DNA of 42,632 nucleotides from an uncultured Bacteroidales bacterium (lineage in GTDB: Bacteria; Bacteroidota; Bacteroidia; Bacteroidales; UBA932): assembly GCA_944326265.1 (NCBI GenBank), contig CALVDE010000010.1:1-42632 (forward strand), read 5' to 3'. How positions within the stretch are numbered: the stretch's first letter is position 1; each line of letters starts with the position of its first letter. Shown piece after piece: positions 25,639-34,228 of this stretch. Made by a program: the position numbers and the translations under genes. Below the pieces are notes generated by a model, which was given only the letters and a program-made list of their open reading frames with translations, had not been told where the DNA came from and searched no databases.

Positions 25639-27954
25639 ATGAATTTGTCGGGATTGAACAGTGTTCAGCAAGAGGCAGTTAGGTGTGTTGACGGGGCATC
25701 GATGATTATCGCCGGAGCCGGTTCCGGAAAAACACGCGTCCTGACCTGGAAGATAGCTGCGGTCATAGAAAGCGGAGTGGAGCCTTCCTCCATCATGGCC
25801 CTGACCTTTACCAACAAGGCGGCCAAGGAGATGAAGGAGCGTGTCGCGGCCATAGTCGGCAGGGACAAGGCCCGTCGTCTGTGGATGGGGACATTCCATT
25901 CCATATTCGCACGCATATTGAGGGATAATGCCGAACTCCTCGGATATCCGAAGGCTTTCACCATCTACGATGCCTCCGATGCCAGGAACGCCATAAAGAC
26001 CTGTATCAAGGAACTTCAGCTGGATGACAAGATATACAAGCCGGGAGAGGTGCTTTCCCGCATATCCACTGCCAAGAACTATCTGGTGACGGCATCGGAT
26101 TATATGAACAATCATGAGGCGATCCGCAAGGATACCCAGATGCGCAAGGGCCGGATATGCGATGTCTATAAGCTCTATGCGGAGAAATGCAAGGCTGAGG
26201 GTGTCATGGATTTTGACGATATCCTTCTGTATACAAACATTCTGCTCAATAAGCATCCGGAGGTTAAGGAAAGTCTCAGAAATGTCATTTCCCATATTCT
26301 GGTGGACGAGTATCAGGACACCAATATGGCCCAGTACCGGATAGTCAATATGCTTGCCGGAAAGCGGCGCAACATAACAGTCGTCGGAGATGACTCCCAG
26401 AGCATATATGCGTTCAGAGGGGCCCGTATTCAGAATATTCTCAATTTCAAGAAAGATTATCCGGAGGCTAGGGAGTTCCGTCTGGAGCAGAACTACCGCT
26501 CCACGCAGACCATAGTCAACGCGGCCAATTCGGTTATCGCACACAATACCAATCGTCTGAAAAAGGAGTGTTTCTCAGAGGGTGACAAAGGAGAGAAGAT
26601 AGAGCTGATACGGGCATACGACGACAGGGAGGAGGCGGCATCCATAGTCTCGTCCATAACGAGGCGGATCTATTCCACAAAAGCCTCGTATGATTCTTTT
26701 GCGATACTCTACCGTGTCAATTCCCAGTCCAGGGTGCTGGAGGAGGCCCTGCGCAAGAAGAATATACCTTATATAATATATGCCGGCCATTCGTTCTATG
26801 AGCGCAAGGAGGTAAAGGATATGCTTGCCTACCTGAGGCTGGTGCTCAATCACAGTGACAACGAGGCTTTTCGCCGGATAGTCAATCTGCCGGCAAGGGG
26901 CATAGGCCAGACTTCGATGGCCAGGCTGTCAGAGGCAGCGTCAGCTTCCGGGGTATCGTTGTGGGAGATGTGCTCGAGTCCGGAGCTGGGCCGCTGGGAC
27001 ATCAAGGAGGCGGCTGCCGCCAAGCTGCGGATGTTCGCTGATATGATAGACAGCTTCAGGGCCCGCGTATGGACTGATGATGCATATACTCTGGCGGTGG
27101 CTGTCGCCGAGGGATCCGGATTACTTCCGTCGCTGAGAGCCGACATGTCGGTGGAGGGTATGTCAGCCCTGGGCAATGTTACGGAACTGCTCAACGGAGT
27201 TCAGGAATTTGTGACCAATGAGGTCGAAGCGGCGGAGCAGATGGGAGAGTACGGCAAGATTCCGACTCTGGAGGCATACATGGAGAATGTGGCCCTGCTT
27301 ACCGATGCAGACAAGGCTGAGGACGAGGATGAGAACAACCGGGTGAAGCTGATGACAGTTCATGCATCAAAAGGTCTGGAGTTCCCGTATGTGTATATCG
27401 CCGGGATGGAGGAGAATCTGTTTCCGTCATCCATGTCCTCTACAGCTGAGAATGTGGAAGAGGAAAGGCGGCTCTTCTATGTGGCTCTGACACGGGCAGA
27501 GAAGGCCGTGACACTCTCGTATGCGGGCAGCCGCTTTCTGAACGGCAAGACCACGGCCTGCCGTCCGAGCCGCTTTCTGAAAGAAATAGATTCAAGGTAT
27601 ATTGACGGAACTGTTGAGGATTTCTCGTCCGTTGGCGGAGATGACTATGAGAATGACAGTTATGGTTGGGGAGGCCTGCGGCAGCGCAGGGTGGTGCCCC
27701 AGGCGCAGGTTCTTCCGTCAGTTGCCGACAAACCGGATATGTCGCGCTTTAAGCCGGTGGAAAAGGCCAGGCCGTTATCAGGCCAGGTTGCGGATAAAGT
27801 AGCTGTTGGAGACAAGGTGCGGCATGACAGATTCGGCATCGGTGTGGTTATGTCTGTGTCAGGTACGGTGCCGGATGTCAAGGCTGTTGTCAGATTTGAT
27901 ACGGCTGGAGAGAAGACATTGCTGCTGAAGTTCGCCAGATTGCAGAAAATATAA
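25639..27954 (+). CDS. pcrA: UvrD/PcrA-type superfamily 1A DNA helicase
   Basis: The 771-residue protein shows all SF1A motifs: Q-like LNSVQQEAV (6-14), Walker A GAGSGKTR (25-32), MALTFTNKAAKEM, Walker B VDEYQDTN, GDDSQSIYAFRGA, LEQNYRS, VMTVHASKGLEF-like LMTVHASKGLEFPYVYIAG, and VALTRAEK. It unwinds DNA 3'-5' in repair and in clearing RNA polymerase or RecA. The C-terminal tail ends in a domain with VGDKVRHDRFGIGVV, the PcrA-type RNA-polymerase-interacting (Tudor-like) module. Length is normal. PcrA and UvrD cannot be told apart firmly by eye; the C-terminal module favours PcrA. Confidence 0.93.
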   Translation: MNLSGLNSVQQEAVRCVDGASMIIAGAGSGKTRVLTWKIAAVIESGVEPSSIMALTFTNKAAKEMKERVAAIVGRDKARRLWMGTFHSIFARILRDNAELLGYPKAFTIYDASDARNAIKTCIKELQLDDKIYKPGEVLSRISTAKNYLVTASDYMNNHEAIRKDTQMRKGRICDVYKLYAEKCKAEGVMDFDDILLYTNILLNKHPEVKESLRNVISHILVDEYQDTNMAQYRIVNMLAGKRRNITVVGDDSQSIYAFRGARIQNILNFKKDYPEAREFRLEQNYRSTQTIVNAANSVIAHNTNRLKKECFSEGDKGEKIELIRAYDDREEAASIVSSITRRIYSTKASYDSFAILYRVNSQSRVLEEALRKKNIPYIIYAGHSFYERKEVKDMLAYLRLVLNHSDNEAFRRIVNLPARGIGQTSMARLSEAASASGVSLWEMCSSPELGRWDIKEAAAAKLRMFADMIDSFRARVWTDDAYTLAVAVAEGSGLLPSLRADMSVEGMSALGNVTELLNGVQEFVTNEVEAAEQMGEYGKIPTLEAYMENVALLTDADKAEDEDENNRVKLMTVHASKGLEFPYVYIAGMEENLFPSSMSSTAENVEEERRLFYVALTRAEKAVTLSYAGSRFLNGKTTACRPSRFLKEIDSRYIDGTVEDFSSVGGDDYENDSYGWGGLRQRRVVPQAQVLPSVADKPDMSRFKPVEKARPLSGQVADKVAVGDKVRHDRFGIGVVMSVSGTVPDVKAVVRFDTAGEKTLLLKFARLQKI

Positions 27955-27982
27955 CTTTTTTTAATGTTTTTTGCGATTTTTG

Positions 27983-28165
27983 CCCCCTATGGCATAGATG
28001 TTGTAGTATCACCGTTTGAAGTTTTTCATAGTTTAAGTTTAGGTTAAGTAGCTAGGCTGTGTACGATCTGAAGTACGCGGCCTAGTGAATTTTTAGGGGG
28101 TCGTGTAATACGGGCCAGACCTGTCGGATGTCACAAAACCGCAGGGTGCTCATTAATCTTCAAAC
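27983..28165 (+). other. Possible structured RNA region after pcrA
   Basis: The gap from 27955 to 28318 has several complementary segments: CCCCCTA (27983-27989) with TAGGGGG (28094-28100), enclosing a 13-bp hairpin (28052-28085), and GTTTGAAG (28014-28021) with CTTCAAAC (28158-28165). The two long-range pairings cross, so both could form only as a pseudoknot or as alternatives. This could be the leader of the small reading frame at 28186, a small RNA, or the pcrA 3' end. I do not recognise a named RNA family. Confidence 0.35.
28052..28093 (+). terminator. Hairpin with T-rich tail, candidate pcrA terminator
   Basis: CTAGGCTGTGTAC (28052-28064) pairs with GTACGCGGCCTAG (28073-28085) over 13 positions, two of them G-U pairs in RNA, with an 8-nt loop. 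It is followed by TGAATTTTT. It lies about 100 nt after the pcrA stop. The T tract is short, so it may instead be part of the structured region described around it. Confidence 0.45.
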
Positions 28166-28185
28166 TTTGGTAAATCTGAAAATTG

Positions 28186-28296
28186 ATGGGAAAAATGGAA
28201 AAAGTTGTAAAAATCTCCAGACGGGAGCATATCAGGACGATACTGAGCATATTGTCGATACTCTCGCTGCTGCTCGTGGCACTGGTGTTGATGTGA
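28186..28296 (+). CDS. Possible 36-aa single-span membrane peptide
   Basis: An ATG at 28186 opens a 36-codon frame ending TGA at 28294-28296. It reads as a basic N-terminus (MGKMEKVVKISRREH) followed by a clean hydrophobic helix (SILSILSLLLVALVLM), the form of a small single-pass membrane peptide. A second ATG at 28195 could be the start. It converges on the end of the sugar dehydrogenase gene 22 nt away. There is no similarity I recognise, and a frame of this length can occur by chance; the basic-then-hydrophobic composition is the only support. Confidence 0.3.
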   Translation: MGKMEKVVKISRREHIRTILSILSILSLLLVALVLM

Positions 28297-28318
28297 GCGT
28301 AATGCCGTCCCGGTCGTC

Positions 28319-29632
28319 CTATAGCAGTTCGATGTTGCTGCGGTCCTTAATGTCCTTCATCGCATTGCGTGTGTCGAAGACAGCTTTTGAGTATTTCTGT
28401 ACAAGCGCATAGTCTACATTGCTGTGTGCTGTTGTGATTACAGTGATGTCGGCGGACCTGAGAAGTTCTTCTGTAAGTGCCTTCTCTCCCTTGTAGGTCG
28501 TTCCGTTGTCAATATATTCCGGGACATAAGGATCGAAGAATATGACCTCGGCTCCTTTCTTGCGCAATACATTGATAACCCTTATCGCAGGACTTTCACG
28601 GCAGTCATCAATGTCGGCTTTATATGCTGCGCCGAGGACCAGCACTCTTGAGCCTTTCAGTGATTTTGAAAATTCATTCAATATATTCGCCACTCTCTGG
28701 ACGCAGTATTCCGGCATCCGGTCGTTTATCATCATCGAGGTCTCGATCATGGATGTGTGGAAAGCATATTCCCTTACTTTCCAGCTGAGATAATAGGGGT
28801 CCAGCGGAATGCAGTGCCCGCCCAGTCCCGGGCCAGGGTAAAAGGCCTGGAAGCCGTATGGTTTGGTCCTGGCAGCCTCAATAACCTCCCAGATGTTGAT
28901 TTTCATGCGGTCGCACAGCATCGCCATCTCGTTGATGAGGCCGATGTTGATGTTCCTGTATGTGTTCTCCAGAATTTTCTCCATCTCTGCGATGGCAGGA
29001 GATGAGACTGTGTGTACTCCGCCTTCCAGAAAACTCTCATACATGGCCTTTATGACTTCTTCCGCATCCTTGCCTATCGCTCCGACCACTTTGGGCGTGT
29101 TGCCGGTGTTGTAGTGCTTGTTGCCCGGATCAACTCTCTCGGGAGAGAATGCCAGATAGAAGTCCTTTCCGCATACCAGGCCGGAGCCTTTTTCCAGAAT
29201 GGGCCTGACAATATCAGAAGTGGTGCCGGGGAACGTCGTGGACTCCAGCACCACCATTGTGTCTTTTTTCAGAAATTCGGCTATCTGTATGGATGAATGT
29301 TCGATGTATGATAGATCAGGCTGTTGGTGGGTGTCCAGCGGTGTCGGTACGCAGATGGCTATGAAGTCCATCCCGGATATGAGACTGAAATCAGAGGTTG
29401 CGCTGAGCATGCCTTTGTCTGTCAGGCTCCTGAGAGTGCTTTGATCTACGTCCGCGATGTAGCTGTCACCGCTGTTGATTCTGCTGATCTTGTCTTCCAG
29501 CAGATCGAATCCCACTGTGCGGAAGCCCGCTCCGGCTATTTCCACTGCCAGGGGAAGACCCACATATCCCATACCGACGACTCCTGCAGTAATGCTTCTT
29601 TCGGAGATTTTCTTCAAAAGCTGATCTTTCAT
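28319..29632 (-). CDS. wbpA: UDP-sugar 6-dehydrogenase (WbpA/TviB-like)
   Basis: The 437-residue nucleotide-sugar dehydrogenase has Rossmann GMGYVGLP (20-27), ICVPTPLD (93-100), ESTTFPGTT (130-138), the Lys/Asn pair K219/N223 in EKILENTYRN, and catalytic Cys274 in GGHCIPLDP. The overall pattern (FSPERVDPGN, GLGGHCIP) is that of UDP-N-acetylglucosamine 6-dehydrogenase rather than UDP-glucose dehydrogenase, giving a uronic acid for surface polysaccharide. No glycosyltransferases lie nearby, so it is probably an outlier of a polysaccharide locus. It has its own promoter 25 nt upstream. Confidence 0.9.
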   Translation of the reverse strand: MKDQLLKKISERSITAGVVGMGYVGLPLAVEIAGAGFRTVGFDLLEDKISRINSGDSYIADVDQSTLRSLTDKGMLSATSDFSLISGMDFIAICVPTPLDTHQQPDLSYIEHSSIQIAEFLKKDTMVVLESTTFPGTTSDIVRPILEKGSGLVCGKDFYLAFSPERVDPGNKHYNTGNTPKVVGAIGKDAEEVIKAMYESFLEGGVHTVSSPAIAEMEKILENTYRNINIGLINEMAMLCDRMKINIWEVIEAARTKPYGFQAFYPGPGLGGHCIPLDPYYLSWKVREYAFHTSMIETSMMINDRMPEYCVQRVANILNEFSKSLKGSRVLVLGAAYKADIDDCRESPAIRVINVLRKKGAEVIFFDPYVPEYIDNGTTYKGEKALTEELLRSADITVITTAHSNVDYALVQKYSKAVFDTRNAMKDIKDRSNIELL

Positions 29633-29656
29633 TGTCTGTCAAACATTAAAACCGGA

Positions 29657-29664
29657 CAAAGATA
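29657..29664 (-). promoter_or_regulatory. -7 element for the UDP-sugar dehydrogenase gene
   Basis: The minus strand reads TATCTTTG, matching TAnnTTTG, about 25 nt before the ATG at 29632. It lies in the 52-nt gap to the lipoprotein gene, so the dehydrogenase may be transcribed separately from it. Confidence 0.5.
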
Positions 29665-29684
29665 CGGCTTTTTATTTCAATATG

Positions 29685-30776
29685 TCATTCGAGCTTGAAT
29701 TCCTTGATGTTTTTCACTCCTGGGCATCCGAAGTAGTTCTCTATATCGCCTTTGACGTACAGTTTTCTGCCGATATAGTCAGGGTGGTCCACCAGATTGA
29801 CAGCTTCTCTTATGTCTCCTGACGAAGGCAATTCGACAGCGGCACATTCAGCTCTTTCCGAAACGGCAGTCCTGTCGGCTATGGCAAGATGGGAGTTCTT
29901 TGAAAACGGAGGCTCCAGGTTGATGTTGGAGGTCGTGACATCTCCTCCGACTATGTAGCCAGCCACCCATACTTCCTTTGCGCCCAGATTCATGATGAGG
30001 TCGGCGACGGCCAGGGCTTTTTCTGCAGTGGATCCGTCATTGCCGCTGCCCAGGGTGAAGTCCTCGTATAGCCAGTTGCGGCTCGTGTCCACTGCAACGG
30101 AGAATCCTCCGCTGTTTTCTCCCGAGGCAGACAGCTTGATGGTCAGGATGTCGGCGGCATCAAGCTGTCTGGACAGAATGGTCATCTCGTCGTTTCCGTC
30201 GGAGCAGATGACCTTGAGAATGCCGGGGAGAAAATAGGCGATCCGTTTTTCGGTATAAGTGTAGGGGAGCGAGTGCTCACCGGATCTGATGAATATGTCC
30301 GATGAGAAGAACCGGTCCCGGAACGAATCCTCGAATTCCAGTCTCATGCCGCAATTGAGCTGTGTGCATCCGAATTTCACGGCAAGGACCTCCCCCGATG
30401 CGACCACGACGGTCCTGGTGTCCCCGAATTGCGGTGAGGAGAATGCCGGTCCGTCGAATTCCATAGAGTAAAGGGCTACATCGTAACTGCCTGACTGTAC
30501 CGGTATCGGATCAGGCCGGTCCCCGTAGGGACCTTTGTATACCTGCCCCCCGTCGGAGCCGGTGATTGAGAGTATGAAATCATTGGTGTCCGGCAGGACG
30601 ATGTCGTTCCCTGAGGAACTCAGCTTTTCGGTGAGCCGGCTGATAGAGTAGCTGCTGTAATCTGAAGACAGGGCAAAAGAAATATATGCGTCTCCCTTCA
30701 GTCCGTCCTTGTTGCAGGCAGTCGCCAGGACTGCGGCAATGAGGAGGACGGTCCCCTTCAACATTCTAATATTCAT
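29685..30776 (-). CDS. DUF4493/DUF6359-type surface lipoprotein
   Basis: From the ATG at 30776 the product is 363 residues with a lipoprotein signal (MNIRMLKGTVLLIAAVLATAC; acylated Cys21, then NKDG). Residues about 30-240 resemble the DUF4493 fold (ISFALSSD, FILSITGSDGGQVYKG, GSYDVALYS). The last 120 residues resemble DUF6359: GAKEVWVAGYIVGGD, SHLAIADRT, LPSSGDIREAVNLVDHPDY and GRKLYVKGDIENYFGCPGVKN. Both are Bacteroidetes cell-surface families of unknown function. An in-frame ATG at 30809 would add 11 residues across the -7 element and is less likely. Confidence 0.8.
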   Translation of the reverse strand: MNIRMLKGTVLLIAAVLATACNKDGLKGDAYISFALSSDYSSYSISRLTEKLSSSGNDIVLPDTNDFILSITGSDGGQVYKGPYGDRPDPIPVQSGSYDVALYSMEFDGPAFSSPQFGDTRTVVVASGEVLAVKFGCTQLNCGMRLEFEDSFRDRFFSSDIFIRSGEHSLPYTYTEKRIAYFLPGILKVICSDGNDEMTILSRQLDAADILTIKLSASGENSGGFSVAVDTSRNWLYEDFTLGSGNDGSTAEKALAVADLIMNLGAKEVWVAGYIVGGDVTTSNINLEPPFSKNSHLAIADRTAVSERAECAAVELPSSGDIREAVNLVDHPDYIGRKLYVKGDIENYFGCPGVKNIKEFKLE

Positions 30777-30806
30777 ATAATTTCTTTTATGAGTTAAAAC
30801 TGTGGG

Positions 30807-30814
30807 CAAATATA
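30807..30814 (-). promoter_or_regulatory. -7 element for the lipoprotein gene
   Basis: The minus strand reads TATATTTG, matching TAnnTTTG, about 31 nt before the lipoprotein ATG at 30776. This supports the shorter start. It is divergent from the promoter of the fused oxidoreductase. Confidence 0.55.
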
Positions 30815-30860
30815 GTCATTGGAGCGGCCTTTAATTGTAAAAGAAAAAAACGTGTAAGTT

Positions 30861-30880
30861 TATTTTTGTTTTTAAATTTG
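30861..30880 (+). promoter_or_regulatory. Two overlapping -7 candidates for the fused oxidoreductase
   Basis: TATTTTTG (30861-30868) and TAAATTTG (30873-30880) both match TAnnTTTG; they give leaders of roughly 20-35 nt before the ATG at 30907. No spaced TTTG -33 box is clear for either. Confidence 0.45.
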
Positions 30881-30906
30881 TAACGACAACACTAACCTAT
30901 TAAATT

Positions 30907-33900
30907 ATGTATCGCGTAACAACTCATCCCGTTCTTCCGGTGCCTGCGGAAGATCCTGTATCATTTAAGTTTGAGGGTAAAACAATAACAGGGCAGAGGG
31001 GGCAGACCATCGCCGCCGCCCTGCACCAGGCCGGCTGTCCTGTACACAGTCTCAGTCTCGACCACCGCAAGAGGACCATGGAGTGCGGTATCGGTAAGTG
31101 CGGAGCCTGCGAGATGCTCGTGGACGGCAAGATCCGCCGTATCTGCATAACCAAGGTGGACGGTGTCCGGGAGGTCGCCAGGCTCAGCTCCGACAGCGGC
31201 TTCAAGGGTGTTCTGGTCACAGAGAAGGACGGCGTGGAGGAGGAAAAGGAGGTCTACAGGACTACCGTGGCCATTATCGGTGCCGGACCGGCCGGTCTGG
31301 CAGTCCGCGAGGAGCTGCTGAAAGAGGGCGTGGACTGTCTGGTAATCGACAGCAACAGCGAGATCGGCGGTCAGTTCCTGATGCAGACCCACCAGTTCTT
31401 CTTCTTCGAGAAGGAGAAGCGTTTCGGAGGGATGAGGGGATTCGATATAGCCAGAACTCTGGCCGGGGACTCTCACGAAGGCATCATGCTGGACTCTGTG
31501 GTCTGGGATATCCTTGAGGGCAAGAGGCTGGCGGTCAAGAATATCGCTACCGACAAGGTATTCTATGTGGATACCGACGAACTGGTCATCGCTACCGGTG
31601 CCGTGCCCTTCATGCCGGCCTTCAAGAACGACGATGTGCCCGGAGTCTACACCGCCGCCGTGGTCCAGAGGATGATGAACACCCAGTTTACGCTCTTGGG
31701 CAAGAACATCCTTACGGTCGGAGCCGGCAACATCGGCTACCTGACCTCCTATCAGGCCATGCAGGCCGGGGCCAATGTCAGAATGATCATAGAGGGTATG
31801 CCCCGCGAGGGAGGCTTCCCCGTGCAGGCCAACAGGGTGCGCCGTCTAGGCATCCCGATTCTGACCTCCCACGTGCTGGTGGAGGCTGTGCCCAACGCCG
31901 ACCATACCGGCATTACCGGAGCCATCATCGCCGAGTGCGAGAACTTCAAGCCCATTCCCGGTACAGAAAGGCTCATCGACGGTATCGACTGCATCAACAT
32001 CTGTACTGGTCTGATGCCTGACAACCAACTCTTTGTCAAGGGCAATGCCGTCTTCGGCCGCAGCTGCCACGGAGTCGGCGACTCCGTCCGTATCGGTGAG
32101 GGCACCTCAGCCGTCCTTCGAGGAAGGCAGTGCGCGTATGAGATCCTCCAGAACCTCGGCCGCCGCTTCAATTATGACAGCTACCTTCAGGTCTCGAAGG
32201 AATACATTGACTCCCAGCAGCATCCCGTGAGGATCCTCCAGGAGCCCGCGATGCCCTCCGCAGAGAGAGCCGCTGCCGCTCCATTTGTAATCATGGACTG
32301 CCTCTACGGATTTGCCTGCAACCCGTGTTCATTTGCCTGCAAGAGCGGAGCCATTACCAAGAGTTCCACATCCACTACTCCAAAGATAGACTACGACAAG
32401 TGTATCGGCTGTATGCAGTGCGTGTATCAGTGCCCCGGTCTGGCTATTTTCGGCTATGATCCCCGTGCCGGCAAGCTCTTCCTGCCTATCGAGTACGAGG
32501 CTCAGGAGGGTTCCGGGGTATTCTTAGTGGACGACAACGGCAGGAAGGTCGGAGAGGGCGTCATCGAGAAGATCATGCTCAAGCCCAATAAGACCAATGT
32601 GGCCCGCGTCAAGGTGGCTCAGCTCTATGACGGCGGCGTGCTGACCGATGCCCGCGGCTTCATCGTCAAGGAACGCTATCCCGCTCCGGTGGAGATGAAA
32701 CCGGCTCCCTCGGTGGACGGCAAGACCTATATCTGCCACTGCGAGGACCTTACATTGGAGAGGATACTGGAGTTGATAGGCGACCGCAAGACTATATCGG
32801 CCGATGAGCTCAAGCACATCTCCCGTCTTGGCATGGGACCCTGCCGCGGCAAGCGATGTCTCCCGAGGGCCAAGTCCGCCCTGCGCCCCTACGGCATAGA
32901 GGTGACCGGCGATTTCACACCCCGTGCGCCTATGGCCAGTCTCGTGGAGCTGGGCAATGTCATCAACAAGTCCGGGGCTGAGAAGATTGTCCTGCCTTCC
33001 GGGGCTGTTGCCGACGGCGGCAAAGTGGGGGCTCTCGTCGCAGGAGGCGGTATGGCGGGCTCGGCGGTGTTCCGCTATCTGGCCGAGGCCGGTTTCGCCC
33101 CTGTGCTGGTCAATAAGGACCGCGGCAGCTCGTGGAGAAATATCGCCGGCGGACGTCCGGCATTCTCCCTGCCCGCCCTGGCCGACATCGCCAACCACAA
33201 CCTCGAGATATTCCGTAACCTGCAGCAGCATGCGAATATAGACTTCCGCCTGATCCGCTATGTCAACTTTGCCCACGATGAGGCGACATACCGCTCTCTC
33301 GATGCCGCCCGCGCCTGGTCCAAGGCCTACATGGTGGATCCCAAGGACTTCCAGAAGGAGATATCGCCTTACATGCGTCCGGGTCTGGACATATACGTGG
33401 CCGCTCAGGTGACGGAGGACTGCTGGCAGGCCACTCCAGGCAAGACCATCAACGCCGTCCGCCTGATAGGACGCAGCCACGGCGGCCGGATTCTCGAGGA
33501 GACCGAGTTAGTGGATGTACGCAAGGTAGGCGGAGAATACGAGGTGCTGGTACGCGACAGTGCCCGCCGCTACACTAGGTTCCGCACGGAGATATTCGTC
33601 AATGCCCTCGGATACGGCGCGGAGAAATTCGCCCACATGCTCGGCATCGAGACCGGCCTGTATCCTGTCAAGCACCAGGCCTTCATCACCAAGCGTCTGC
33701 CGCTTTTAGGCAAGGAGGGTGCTCCTCTGGACATGCTCATCGACCGCCGTCATTACAAGGGCTTCTCGGCTGTCTACGGGCAGCAGCTCGCCGATACAGG
33801 CCAGATCATCGGCTGTGCCTCTCCTGCCACCGATCCCGCTGAAGCCGGCAAGGATCTCAGAATCAATACCCAGGCCTTCCTGGAGATAGCCTCCGAAGTC

Positions 33901-34149
33901 TTCTCCGAGTGGATTCCCGCTCTCAAGGAAGTCGGTATACAGGCCACCTGGGCAGGCTACTATGTGGAGCCCCGCTATATCGTCGATCCGGCTCTCGGCC
34001 TCTTCATCGGTATGCGCGGCCACGGCTTCATGCTCTCGCAGTACATCGGCAAGCTCTACGTGGAGGCCCTCCTCGGCCGTCCCGTGCCCGAGTACTTCAA
34101 GGACCTGGCCCTCAGCGGCACAGGCCTCAGCGAGCAGGCCTTCAAATAG
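30907..34149 (+). CDS. HcnA-HcnB-ferredoxin-BFD-HcnC fused FAD-dependent oxidoreductase
   Basis: This 1080-residue protein joins parts that are usually separate subunits. Residues 1-115 are an HcnA-like [2Fe-2S] domain (Cys60, 65, 68, 80). Residues 118-425 are an HcnB-like disulfide-oxidoreductase fold (IIGAGPAG 123-130, VGAGNIG 271-277). Residues 460-515 carry two [4Fe-4S] motifs (Cys465/471/474/478 and Cys499/502/505/509). Residues 605-660 are a BFD-like [2Fe-2S] site (Cys610, 612, 646, 651). Residues 705-1075 are an HcnC/D-amino-acid-oxidase fold (VAGGGMAGSA 711-720). Known relatives are hydrogen cyanide synthase, opine oxidase and dye-linked proline or hydroxyproline dehydrogenases. The substrate here is probably an amino acid or secondary amine; cyanide production should not be assumed. 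No partner gene is next to it. Confidence 0.85.
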   Translation: MYRVTTHPVLPVPAEDPVSFKFEGKTITGQRGQTIAAALHQAGCPVHSLSLDHRKRTMECGIGKCGACEMLVDGKIRRICITKVDGVREVARLSSDSGFKGVLVTEKDGVEEEKEVYRTTVAIIGAGPAGLAVREELLKEGVDCLVIDSNSEIGGQFLMQTHQFFFFEKEKRFGGMRGFDIARTLAGDSHEGIMLDSVVWDILEGKRLAVKNIATDKVFYVDTDELVIATGAVPFMPAFKNDDVPGVYTAAVVQRMMNTQFTLLGKNILTVGAGNIGYLTSYQAMQAGANVRMIIEGMPREGGFPVQANRVRRLGIPILTSHVLVEAVPNADHTGITGAIIAECENFKPIPGTERLIDGIDCINICTGLMPDNQLFVKGNAVFGRSCHGVGDSVRIGEGTSAVLRGRQCAYEILQNLGRRFNYDSYLQVSKEYIDSQQHPVRILQEPAMPSAERAAAAPFVIMDCLYGFACNPCSFACKSGAITKSSTSTTPKIDYDKCIGCMQCVYQCPGLAIFGYDPRAGKLFLPIEYEAQEGSGVFLVDDNGRKVGEGVIEKIMLKPNKTNVARVKVAQLYDGGVLTDARGFIVKERYPAPVEMKPAPSVDGKTYICHCEDLTLERILELIGDRKTISADELKHISRLGMGPCRGKRCLPRAKSALRPYGIEVTGDFTPRAPMASLVELGNVINKSGAEKIVLPSGAVADGGKVGALVAGGGMAGSAVFRYLAEAGFAPVLVNKDRGSSWRNIAGGRPAFSLPALADIANHNLEIFRNLQQHANIDFRLIRYVNFAHDEATYRSLDAARAWSKAYMVDPKDFQKEISPYMRPGLDIYVAAQVTEDCWQATPGKTINAVRLIGRSHGGRILEETELVDVRKVGGEYEVLVRDSARRYTRFRTEIFVNALGYGAEKFAHMLGIETGLYPVKHQAFITKRLPLLGKEGAPLDMLIDRRHYKGFSAVYGQQLADTGQIIGCASPATDPAEAGKDLRINTQAFLEIASEVFSEWIPALKEVGIQATWAGYYVEPRYIVDPALGLFIGMRGHGFMLSQYIGKLYVEALLGRPVPEYFKDLALSGTGLSEQAFK

Positions 34150-34171
34150 CCTACCGCAGATATCATCCATT

Positions 34172-34207
34172 CAGGGCGCGGCACTTTTATGTCACGCCCT
34201 GTTTGCT
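34172..34207 (+). terminator. Probable terminator after the fused oxidoreductase
   Basis: CAGGGCG (34172-34178) pairs with CGCCCTG (34195-34201) around an imperfectly paired loop and is followed by TTTGCTT. It lies 23 nt after the stop codon at 34149 and before nnrD. The T run is short, so termination may be partial. Confidence 0.45.
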
Positions 34208-34228
34208 TAAACGGAAAAATTAAGGAAA

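Noticed and set aside
30907-34149. Cyanide synthase as the function of the fused oxidoreductase
   Set aside because: HcnABC similarity covers many amine and amino-acid dehydrogenases; nothing in the sequence points to glycine or cyanide.
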